Source: an uncultured Amylibacter sp.
GTDB taxonomy: Bacteria > Pseudomonadota > Alphaproteobacteria > Rhodobacterales > Rhodobacteraceae
Assembly: GCA_938001995.1 (NCBI GenBank)
Contig: CALLAV010000074.1
Span: 1-9,588, forward strand
Direction: 5' to 3'
Length of the DNA: 9,588 nucleotides
The notes below the pieces were generated by a model, which saw only the letters and a program-made list of their open reading frames with translations, did not search any database and had not been told where the DNA came from. Shown one piece after another: positions 1 to 6,787 of the stretch. Numbering within the stretch: the stretch's first letter is position 1; each line of letters begins with the position of its first letter. A program made the position numbers and the translations under genes.

Positions 1-1512
1 CGAACGGTTCGCCTCAAACGAAAACGGCGCGCGCAGGAAACCAATCGCCGAGCCGACCCCGGCCCCCGGTGGCACTAACAACCGATCTACGCCCAGTTTC
101 TCGCACAGCCGCCCCGCGTGCAGCGGTGCCGCACCGCCAAATGCAATCATCGTGTATTCCGACAAATCCTCACCGTTTTCAACCGCATGAACCCGCGCGG
201 CGTTGGCCATGTTTTCATCCACAACTTCGGCCAATCCAAACGCCGCCGTGCGTGCATCCATATCAAGCGGCTGCCCGAGCACAGTCTTCAACGCACCCTT
301 CGATTGGTCTTGGTCCAACTGAATGGAGCCGCCCGCAAAATTGTCTCCGTCGAGCTTACCCAGAACCAAATCCGCATCCGTAACCGCTGGCTTGTCGCCA
401 CCGCGTCCGTAACACGCTGGCCCGGGCTCTGACCCCGCACTTTCAGGCCCCACACGAATTTGCCGCATCGAATCCACATGCGCCAACGATCCGCCGCCCG
501 CGCCAATCTCGACCATGTCGATCACAGGAATGGAAATTGGCATCCCCGATCCCTTCTTAAACCGATAAGTCCGCGCCACTTCAAACACACGGCTCGTTTT
601 CGGCGTCTGGTTCTTGATCAAACAAATCTTCGCTGTGGTGCCGCCCATATCGAACGACAGCACCTTATCGAGCCCGTATCGCGCCGCGATGTGGGCCGCA
701 AAAACCGCACCCCCAGCAGGGCCAGATTCCACCAACCGCACCGGAAAATCCGCAGCGCTTTCGATGGAAATAATTCCGCCACCTGAATGCATAAGGAAGA
801 TGTTGCAATCCACACCCTCGTCCCGCAACCGCCCTTCCAAACGACCAAGATACGACTTCATCAGAGGCTTGATATAGGCGTTTGCCACAACCGTGTTGAA
901 CCGTTCATATTCCCGCATCTGCGGTGAAACTTCAGAAGAAATCGAAATCATCGCATCTGGCATCTTCTCGGCCACAACCTCGGCCACCATCCGTTCGTGC
1001 GCATCGTTCAAATATGAATGCATCAACCCAATCGCGACACTTTCATACCCCGCCGCCGCAACCCGATCCACAACCGCTTCAACCTCAGCACGCTCCAGCG
1101 GGATCAAAACCGCGCCTGTCGCATCAACACGTTCCGTCACAGTATACCGCATCTGACGCGCCAACAGCGGTTCGGGCAGGTTCAGGTTCAGGTCGTATTG
1201 CTCAAATCGGCTCTCGGTGCGCATCTCAATCACATCCCGAAATCCGTTCGTGGTAATCAATGCCGTCTTCGCTCCACGCCGCTCAATTAACGCATTGGTC
1301 GCCAACGTCGTGCCATGTATGATCTGCCCGATGTCCGAAGGCGCGATCCCCGCCTTAGCGCAAACCTGTTGCATCCCATCGATGATCGCATTTTCAGGCG
1401 CGATGTAAGTGGTCAGAACCTTGGTGGAAAAGCTTTCGCCACCCGTTTCCAGAACCACATCCGTAAACGTGCCACCGATATCCACACCTAATCGAACTGC
1501 ATTCTTAGCCAT
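1..1512 (-). CDS. HyuA-type hydantoinase/oxoprolinase subunit, 3' end outside the window
   Basis: Translating the minus strand from the ATG at 1512 gives 504 codons with no stop, running off the left edge. The product starts MAKNAVRLGVDIGGTFTDVV. Residues 10-20 form the first phosphate-binding loop of the ASKHA fold, and a second such loop, FDMGGTTAK, lies near 287-295. IHGTT followed by ATNALIERRG (about 65-80), MHSGGG (241-246), VESGPAGG (261-268) and EIGAGGGS (335-342) are typical of the HyuA / N-methylhydantoinase A / acetone carboxylase beta family. Family members use ATP to drive opening or carboxylation of cyclic amides or ketones, usually with a HyuB partner, in the cytoplasm. Full proteins are near 690 residues, so about 180 are missing here. 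The start is supported by AGGTGA six bases upstream. No frameshift is seen. The substrate (hydantoin, 5-oxoproline or other) cannot be told from sequence alone. Confidence 0.93.
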   Translation of the reverse strand, partial: MAKNAVRLGVDIGGTFTDVVLETGGESFSTKVLTTYIAPENAIIDGMQQVCAKAGIAPSDIGQIIHGTTLATNALIERRGAKTALITTNGFRDVIEMRTESRFEQYDLNLNLPEPLLARQMRYTVTERVDATGAVLIPLERAEVEAVVDRVAAAGYESVAIGLMHSYLNDAHERMVAEVVAEKMPDAMISISSEVSPQMREYERFNTVVANAYIKPLMKSYLGRLEGRLRDEGVDCNIFLMHSGGGIISIESAADFPVRLVESGPAGGAVFAAHIAARYGLDKVLSFDMGGTTAKICLIKNQTPKTSRVFEVARTYRFKKGSGMPISIPVIDMVEIGAGGGSLAHVDSMRQIRVGPESAGSEPGPACYGRGGDKPAVTDADLVLGKLDGDNFAGGSIQLDQDQSKGALKTVLGQPLDMDARTAAFGLAEVVDENMANAARVHAVENGEDLSEYTMIAFGGAAPLHAGRLCEKLGVDRLLVPPGAGVGSAIGFLRAPFSFEANRS

Positions 1513-1517
1513 AGGAC

Positions 1518-1523
1518 TCACCT
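1518..1523 (-). promoter_or_regulatory. Ribosome binding site of the HyuA-type gene
   Basis: Read on the minus strand this is AGGTGA, ending five bases before the ATG at 1512. It is a strong Shine-Dalgarno match and fixes the start codon of the gene. Confidence 0.75.
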
Positions 1524-1565
1524 GTTTTGAATGGGTGCAGTTTGGCGGGTCAGGCGGATAGCTTC

Positions 1566-1594
1566 AAATTATTTATTTCAATACATGTGATCAA
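1566..1594 (-). promoter_or_regulatory. Possible promoter for the HyuA-type gene
   Basis: In the 78-base gap between the regulator stop and the HyuA start, the minus strand shows TTGATC (1594-1589), a 17-base spacer and TAATTT (1571-1566), in the only AT-rich stretch of the gap. The -35-like hexamer overlaps the regulator stop codon. Transcription would start near 1558 and leave a leader of about 45 bases. The -10 hexamer matches consensus at only three positions, so this is a candidate. Read-through from the regulator gene is equally possible, because no terminator is visible in the gap. Confidence 0.35.
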
Positions 1595-2505
1595 GAATTT
1601 TTATCCTTTAGATCCCCCAAAACCTCCGCCGCCAACGCCGCAGAATGTGCAACATAATTGGCGACCCTCTCTGCCTGATATCGCGCAGCGAACCGCAAGG
1701 GCGCAGGTGTCCAATCAACTTTCACCTCTTGCAGGCGCCCCTTCGCCAAGTCGTTTTCAACCAAAGAACGCGGCAACAATGCAACTCCCAAACCGTTAAT
1801 CGCCATCTGCACACAAGACGCCATGCTGTTGCTTGGCACAAACCGTGTGGTCGGCAAAGACCGCATATCTGCGTAGGCGACCAATTCACTGTAGGCTTGT
1901 GTATTTCGCGCGTGGGTCAGGACCGATCGCGGGATCAGATCTGCCACATTCACCTGACCGCTCAACCCGTCCAAACTCTCTTGGGTTCCAACCCAAGCAT
2001 ATTCGAACGTCCCAAGTTCGATAACGCCGCTTGCTTTGCTGGCAAAAGGCGCAGTCTGGATGGTTAGGTCCAACATGCGCGCACTTAAGTCCCGATCTAG
2101 ATTGCGCGACAAATCAACTGTTAGCTCCACACTTACCGACGGATAAACATCTTTTAGACGCCGCAAATACGTGTGCAACCAAGTTGAAGCCACCAGTTCT
2201 GTCACACCCAAACGCAATCGATCCTCGATCAGATCAGGCCGTTCCGCCACGGCGATTATTTGCTCGGCTTGCCACAGAATTTTGCGGGCTTCTTGCAAGA
2301 TATCCTCGCCCTTTGAAGTCAAGCGGACAGAGCCTGCATCTCGCTGCATCAGCACAACGCCAAGCGATGTCTCAAGCCCGGCAATGCGCGAGGATATGTT
2401 CGGCTGGGTCGTATTCAAATGCGCCGCAGCTTTGCGAAATGTACCCAGATCAGCCACCCAGACAAGCGCCTCTAGCTGTTTGAGGTTGAAAACGTTGCCG
2501 ATCAT
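1591..2505 (-). CDS. LysR-family transcriptional regulator
   Basis: A 304-residue protein of normal LysR-type length. The N-terminal winged helix-turn-helix spans about residues 5-65: FNLKQLEALVWVADLGTFRKAA, then TTQPNISSRIAGLE as the recognition helix and LTSKGE in the wing. A linker helix follows, then the two-lobed periplasmic-binding-like effector domain (about 90-290), with features such as RLRLGVTELVA and GLGVALLPRSLV. The frame can be extended to a TTG at 2529, but the ATG at 2505 is preferred. It has GGGAG seven bases upstream and places the DNA-binding domain at the usual distance from the N terminus. It lies upstream of and codirectional with the HyuA-type gene and divergent from the redoxin gene, so either may be its target. 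LysR proteins often control a divergent gene and themselves. The effector is unknown. Confidence 0.95.
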   Translation of the reverse strand: MIGNVFNLKQLEALVWVADLGTFRKAAAHLNTTQPNISSRIAGLETSLGVVLMQRDAGSVRLTSKGEDILQEARKILWQAEQIIAVAERPDLIEDRLRLGVTELVASTWLHTYLRRLKDVYPSVSVELTVDLSRNLDRDLSARMLDLTIQTAPFASKASGVIELGTFEYAWVGTQESLDGLSGQVNVADLIPRSVLTHARNTQAYSELVAYADMRSLPTTRFVPSNSMASCVQMAINGLGVALLPRSLVENDLAKGRLQEVKVDWTPAPLRFAARYQAERVANYVAHSAALAAEVLGDLKDKNS

Positions 2506-2625
2506 GCGTGGGCTCCCAATGCCAATCAATTGAACCTATACACTCACACCAAAACAATCAAAGATTCTAATCCTTTTCTATTCGTACACTTGGTCCTAAC
2601 TTTAGGAACCACAAAGGAAACCAAC
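2506..2625. promoter_or_regulatory. Divergent intergenic region between the LysR gene and the redoxin gene
   Basis: This 120-base AT-richer gap must hold the promoters of both flanking genes. Ribosome sites are clear: GGGAG (2517-2513, minus) for the regulator and AAGGA (2614-2618, plus) for the redoxin, seven bases before its ATG. Promoter hexamers are weak. On plus, CTCACA (2543-2548), 17 bases and TCTAAT (2566-2571) is a possible pair. On minus, TTGATT followed by TATAGG or TAGGTT is possible. Short dyads TCAATTGA (2526-2533) and GATTCTAATC (2563-2572) are candidate regulator sites. A LysR protein would be expected to bind here, but no site can be assigned with certainty. Confidence 0.5.
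2594..2607. repeat. Perfect 6+2+6 inverted repeat in the redoxin leader
   Basis: TCCTAA (2594-2599) and TTAGGA (2602-2607) are exact reverse complements separated by CT. The repeat ends six bases before the AAGGA ribosome site and 18 bases before the ATG at 2626. It could be an operator for the neighbouring regulator or another repressor. A stable RNA hairpin is less likely because the loop would be only two bases. Confidence 0.5.
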
Positions 2626-3174
2626 ATGCTTCTTGATACACCTGTCTGCGATTTCGGCTGGCAAGCACCAGATTTTACGCTGAGCGATCCGAACGGCGAA
2701 ACCTTCACCATGTCAGAATGCCTTGGGGACAAAGGCTTGCTGGTAATGTTCATCTGCAACCATTGTCCTTATGTGCAAACCATCGGCAATCGGTTGGCTG
2801 CGGACACCCAAACACTGATGGCTGAAGGTGTGAATGTGCTGGCGGTTATGTCTAATGACTACCGCGATTATGCAGAGGATAGCCCTGAGAATATGCTGAA
2901 ATATGCCGCGAAATACGGATGGACGTTTCCATATCTTGTGGATGCAGATCAGTCGGTTGGGAAGGCCTATGGCGCAGTATGCACGCCCGACTTCTTTGGC
3001 TTTAACAAAGACGGTGCGCTGCAATATCGCGGTCGACTGGACGATGGTACGATGGGACAACCAGATGCGCAGACGCCTGAGCTATTGAACGCGATGCGGC
3101 AAGTGGCGGCCACTGGACGCGGCCCGGAAAAACAGGTCGCGTCCATGGGCTGTTCGATTAAGTGGTCGTCATAG
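2626..3174 (+). CDS. Thioredoxin-fold redoxin (PRX-like / AhpC-TSA group)
   Basis: A 182-residue protein beginning MLLDTPVCDFGWQAPDF. The opening PDFTLSDPNG and the later fold match AhpC/TSA-type redoxins. The active site is CNHCPYV (Cys44 and Cys47), which replaces the thioredoxin CGPC, and further conserved features are VCTPDFFGF (about 118-126) and a C-terminal MGCSIKW (about 174-180). These mark the poorly characterised PRX-like subgroup common in proteobacteria. A role in thiol-disulfide exchange or peroxide handling is inferred from the family, not proven. No signal peptide is seen, so the protein should be cytoplasmic. The frame runs upstream to a TTG at 2530, but those 32 codons lie in the promoter region. 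The ATG at 2626 has AAGGA seven bases upstream and aligns with the family start. It is divergent from the LysR gene and convergent with the outer-membrane gene. Confidence 0.92.
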   Translation: MLLDTPVCDFGWQAPDFTLSDPNGETFTMSECLGDKGLLVMFICNHCPYVQTIGNRLAADTQTLMAEGVNVLAVMSNDYRDYAEDSPENMLKYAAKYGWTFPYLVDADQSVGKAYGAVCTPDFFGFNKDGALQYRGRLDDGTMGQPDAQTPELLNAMRQVAATGRGPEKQVASMGCSIKWSS

Positions 3175-3181
3175 ACACTTA
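3159..3181. terminator. Weak hairpin across the convergent stop codons
   Basis: TAAGT, a bulged G, then GTC (3159-3167) can pair with GACACTTA (3174-3181) around a six-base loop, giving eight pairs. It spans the TAG of the redoxin gene and the TAA of the outer-membrane gene, which are only four bases apart. No T-tract follows on either strand, so it is not a classical intrinsic terminator. It may simply be all that separates the two convergent transcripts. Confidence 0.25.
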
Positions 3182-6100
3182 GAATTTACCCACGAGGTTA
3201 AGGAAAACCCCGCGATCATTGTAAGTTACGTCCGTTAAGTCATCCGAAAACTTACCAAAGTTGTAGCCTAAGCCGACCTTAAAGTTATTGCCGATGTGGC
3301 GATAGACAGCGGCGAGGACACCCGTTTGCGAGCCAACGTCTTGTGCATGCAACTGGCGCACTTCGAGAAGCGCATCCCATTTGTGAACGCTGTGATAACG
3401 CATGTTCAACACACCCAACGCCGCGTTATTTGAAACGAAACCACTACCCGTATCTTGTTGAGAGTAACGTCCGCCAATTTTCGCACCCAGCGTCCAATTC
3501 TCATCCAGATCATAGCTTGCATCGATACTGAACACATGGGCCCGTTGCCGTGGCGAGTTCAAGAAGTTCGCACCGGTCGCAGGCGTCGCTGCAACGCGTT
3601 CTGTCATGTCATAGAGAAAAGTGTATTTCGCCAGAATGTTCAAACGATCGTTGTCCACAGGGCGCAGCGCGTAGCCAACAACCGCCTCAAAGTACTTTGC
3701 ATCTGGGATCGAGGCAGTGGCATTTGTGCTTTTGACACCTTCCATGCTGAACAGCCAACGGGCATTGTCGTTCACTTTGTAACGCGCCACCAATTCACCT
3801 GCGATTGTTTTCGCGTCTCGGTTCACGCCTTGGATCGTGCCTTTGTCGACACGGAATTCCAGCCGCGAACGGACGGTCAAATTCTCACCTTTGTAGTACG
3901 CACCGAGCGACAGTGCGCGACGATCAAAATCGGACCCAATCGTGGACCGAGGATCGGTAACACGGCCAATTTCAAGACCTGCAGTAAACGACCAGAAGTC
4001 ATCCAGCTTATAATCAACGCCGTAGGCAGAGGTCAGCGACTTGTGTACGCCAAACAGATCATAGGTGTTCTCTGCGTAGATGCTTAGGCTTTCGTTAATT
4101 TTGCGCCGCGCTCCCAAAACAAAGCTACCGCGATCGGTGCCGGCCAACGCAACGCTGCCAAATGTCCGTTCAGGGTCAAGTGTATAGCCAAAATAGTAGC
4201 TGTTGTTTTCATCGCGATCATAGTTCGCCAAGAAACGTCCACCGAATCCTGTGGATCCATCAGAAACTTCACCAGACAACGACCACTTTTCATTAACTTT
4301 GTACTTGGCGCCGACGCCCACGCGGTTGTTTCGGCTTAGACCGCCTGAATGATCAACGGTGCCCTGAACAAATGCGTAGATTGTGAAATCTTCGTTTGGT
4401 TCATAAGTGACGCGGGCTGCAATGTCTGTGCGACGCCCACTTCTGGTTGGGTCGCCAGGAATGTTTTGGTCAACGTGTTCGATGCCAAAATCCAGCGTGA
4501 TTGTGTCAGACAGGTCATAGCCCACCTCAATGCCACCTTCGCGCAGGAATTTACCCGCACTGTCGGCGTAATTGTCATAATACCCGCGCAACCTCATACG
4601 CGTTGTCGGGTCTACTTCGAAATAGAATCCCCAAAGCTTTTCATCGTTTTGCGAACGATAGCTCAACGTGGAAAACCCTGCTTCACGATCTTCATAATAG
4701 CCGCCGACAACACCATCTACCGAAGCCCCGAGATCACGCAGGTCCACTTGACCTTTCAGGCGGATCGCACGGCCAGAGCCTGCAACGCCTGCCTCTGTGT
4801 TCAGCGTGATGCCCCCGTCAAAGGAAACATCCGCGCCGATACCGGGTCCGTCCGTTTCTGCCACCTCGAATTCGAGATAGCTGCGATCGGAGTGCTGATA
4901 CAGCAAGTCCACACCATAAAACTCTTGATCCGCTGTCCCAAGATTTTCACGCCCAACGGTCGCACCAAACCGCAGTTTGTCTGTCACCCAGGTTTGAACG
5001 CGCGCGCCATAGCTGAACGTGTCAAAGTTGCCTGCCGTTGGCGTGTGATCGTAGTTTGCAACCAAATAGGTTTCGTTGTCCCCATTGGGGTTAAAGGAAA
5101 TCAGGTCATCACTCGACCCACTTGACGAAAGCGGCTCTTTGAGCAGGATCAAGCCTTGCAGATAGTTAATCTCGTAATCTTGGCCGTAGATCAGGGTCTT
5201 ACGCGAAATGACCTGACCCGTTGTCGGATTGACGGTCTCAATCAGTAGGGTTTCGGAGCCGCGTGTAATATCCTGAAATTTCAGGAAATATGTTGATCCA
5301 CCTGTCCCACGGAATACGTCCCGTTGCGGCAGCGTGTCTGGCTGTGCCGCATAGGCTTGGAATTCTACCTTCGGCTTGCCTTTACTGGTCTGTTCAGGAG
5401 AACGATACACCAGTTGCGCCCCGTAAAGCGTGCGTTCACTGCGCAGATATTCAGTTCCTTGAACCGAGGATTTGAAATTCCCCCACAACACGTGGCTGTC
5501 GTTCTTTTCGACCTTCACATACAGTTTGCCTGATGTTGGGGCGTCAATCTCGGATGTGCTGTCGTCGCCGTATACTGGGTAGTATTCCTTCGGATCAATA
5601 CGGTCGAGCAGACTGCGCGGGTTCTTTTCATCAAAGTTACGCAACAGGTTCTTCAGTTCGTCTTCGCCTGTGTCTGCGGCCGCTGTAATCAGATATTCGC
5701 CTTTGATTTTACCCTTAAGGTAAAAGGCCGCGCGGCCCTTTAGGATCGTGTCATCATAGTCCGCACCGGTGGTGGCTTGTTGCAAATCATCGCGCAGTTT
5801 TTTGTGCAATGTGATGTCGATCAAACCCGTGAAGAACAGGTCATGGGCAGGCACGTCGATGTCGCGAGCCAAGGTGTCTTCGCCATCCACTTTTACACCA
5901 ACGGTGTGTTCACCCGTTGGCAAAATCCGTTGCAATACAAAGCTGCCGCTTGGATCCGGGCGCACCACTTCACCAAGGGTGGAAACATTGGAACCGTTTC
6001 GCACATTCCGACCTGACACAGTGACCGCACCACCAAAAACGGGAATGCGGCGCACAACCGTGCTGTCTGTGCCCTGCTCTACGCCGTCTTCCAGTCCACG

Positions 6101-6775
6101 ACGGCTTTTGCTTTGCAAAGAAACTGCCGCAGTTTCGTCATAGCGGCCGCGCTCATCGTAAACGCGGTAGACATAAACCAAATTGTCCCCTGTCGGAACG
6201 GTCGTCGTCGCTTCGCCGTTGGGGCCAAGCGGCACAACCGCGACGGTTTTCGCACCGCCGCGCAGACCCGTTTGAAGGATCCGCACTTCGCCACGTTTCA
6301 CAAACGCGGGATAGTTCATGTAGTTGCGGAAAGTAATGCGGTTGCCCGCTTTGTATTCCTTCTTTTTGCCCACGGTCTCTACGTCCAGACGAGGACGGAT
6401 ATCCAAGCCGTCAAACTTGATTGCGACTTCGGCTTCGGCCAGTGCGATGTCTTGTTTGCGTTTTGTGGCCACAACCGGTTTCGCACTTCGCAGGATTGTG
6501 CCGTCTTCGGCAACGGGAACACCATCGACACTGATCTGGAAACCTTGGTCAGAAAGGACAGGCAGTCTTTCGCGTTCTGTATTGGTTTGCGCGGGTACGC
6601 GGACCGCCACATCGCCGTTGGGCAAGCGACAGTTTTCAGGCAAGACGCCATTCACCGCGACACAATCTTGCGCCAGCGCCGGAGCCGCCCCAAACAGGGC
6701 CGCGACCACCGTAGTTGCACGCATTGCTTTGCTAAGGGACAGAGTCTTAGAGCCGAATGTCATTAAATGTCTCAT
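3179..6775 (-). CDS. Large outer-membrane beta-barrel protein, partner of a DUF11 surface protein
   Basis: About 1,198 residues. (Positions below count from the ATG at 6781.) A signal peptide ends at PALA|QDC near residue 37, and two cysteines (40 and 51) follow. Residues about 60-330 look like small periplasmic beta domains, including a regulatory-like fold ending ILPTGEHTVGVKV (286-298). A conserved-looking module covers about 345-555: GRAAFYLKGKIKGEYLI, YYPVYGDDST, HVLWGNFKSS, RGTGGSTYFL and YGQDYEINYLQG. From about 580 to the end, amphipathic strands alternate with polar turns rich in Asp, Asn and Gly, as in an outer-membrane barrel. The last residues are NLVGKF, with the terminal Phe used in BAM recognition. 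There is no TonB box or recognisable plug. The preferred start is the ATG at 6775, with GAGGGG six bases upstream. The ATG at 6781 abuts that site and leaves no spacing. The gene follows the DUF11 gene by a few bases. The specific function is unknown. Confidence 0.85.
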   Translation of the reverse strand: MRHLMTFGSKTLSLSKAMRATTVVAALFGAAPALAQDCVAVNGVLPENCRLPNGDVAVRVPAQTNTERERLPVLSDQGFQISVDGVPVAEDGTILRSAKPVVATKRKQDIALAEAEVAIKFDGLDIRPRLDVETVGKKKEYKAGNRITFRNYMNYPAFVKRGEVRILQTGLRGGAKTVAVVPLGPNGEATTTVPTGDNLVYVYRVYDERGRYDETAAVSLQSKSRRGLEDGVEQGTDSTVVRRIPVFGGAVTVSGRNVRNGSNVSTLGEVVRPDPSGSFVLQRILPTGEHTVGVKVDGEDTLARDIDVPAHDLFFTGLIDITLHKKLRDDLQQATTGADYDDTILKGRAAFYLKGKIKGEYLITAAADTGEDELKNLLRNFDEKNPRSLLDRIDPKEYYPVYGDDSTSEIDAPTSGKLYVKVEKNDSHVLWGNFKSSVQGTEYLRSERTLYGAQLVYRSPEQTSKGKPKVEFQAYAAQPDTLPQRDVFRGTGGSTYFLKFQDITRGSETLLIETVNPTTGQVISRKTLIYGQDYEINYLQGLILLKEPLSSSGSSDDLISFNPNGDNETYLVANYDHTPTAGNFDTFSYGARVQTWVTDKLRFGATVGRENLGTADQEFYGVDLLYQHSDRSYLEFEVAETDGPGIGADVSFDGGITLNTEAGVAGSGRAIRLKGQVDLRDLGASVDGVVGGYYEDREAGFSTLSYRSQNDEKLWGFYFEVDPTTRMRLRGYYDNYADSAGKFLREGGIEVGYDLSDTITLDFGIEHVDQNIPGDPTRSGRRTDIAARVTYEPNEDFTIYAFVQGTVDHSGGLSRNNRVGVGAKYKVNEKWSLSGEVSDGSTGFGGRFLANYDRDENNSYYFGYTLDPERTFGSVALAGTDRGSFVLGARRKINESLSIYAENTYDLFGVHKSLTSAYGVDYKLDDFWSFTAGLEIGRVTDPRSTIGSDFDRRALSLGAYYKGENLTVRSRLEFRVDKGTIQGVNRDAKTIAGELVARYKVNDNARWLFSMEGVKSTNATASIPDAKYFEAVVGYALRPVDNDRLNILAKYTFLYDMTERVAATPATGANFLNSPRQRAHVFSIDASYDLDENWTLGAKIGGRYSQQDTGSGFVSNNAALGVLNMRYHSVHKWDALLEVRQLHAQDVGSQTGVLAAVYRHIGNNFKVGLGYNFGKFSDDLTDVTYNDRGVFLNLVGKF

Positions 6776-6781
6776 CGTCAT

Positions 6782-6787
6782 CCCCTC
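6782..6787 (-). promoter_or_regulatory. Ribosome binding site overlapping the upstream stop codon
   Basis: Read on the minus strand this is GAGGGG, whose first two bases belong to the TGA stop (6788-6786) of the DUF11 gene. It lies six bases before the ATG at 6775. This overlap suggests translational coupling, with ribosomes finishing the upstream protein able to reinitiate on the barrel gene. Confidence 0.65.

Noticed and set aside
1513..1590. An intrinsic terminator between the LysR and HyuA-type genes.
   Set aside because: The gap is AT-rich near the LysR stop, but no GC-rich stem followed by a T-run is present on the minus strand.
2031..2483. A 150-codon plus-strand open frame opposite the LysR gene.
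   Set aside because: The minus-strand frame encodes an unmistakable LysR protein over the same bases, and the plus frame has no domain and no good ribosome site.
2530..2625. A 32-codon N-terminal extension of the redoxin starting at a TTG.
   Set aside because: It lies in the promoter region, has no ribosome site, and the ATG at 2626 has a well-spaced AAGGA and fits the family start.
2626..3174. A role of the redoxin in making disulfides in the neighbouring surface proteins.
   Set aside because: It has no signal peptide and is transcribed in the opposite direction from its own promoter, so a link to the exported proteins is not supported.
4349..5125. A 258-codon plus-strand open frame opposite the barrel gene.
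   Set aside because: It is antisense to a clearly coding gene, has no recognisable domain, and its composition (many Cys, Arg and Val in irregular order) is that of a shadow frame.
3179..6775. TonB-dependent receptor or fimbrial usher as the identity of the barrel protein.
   Set aside because: No TonB box, no recognisable plug domain and no chaperone or pilin genes nearby. The similarity is limited to being a large outer-membrane barrel with periplasmic beta domains.
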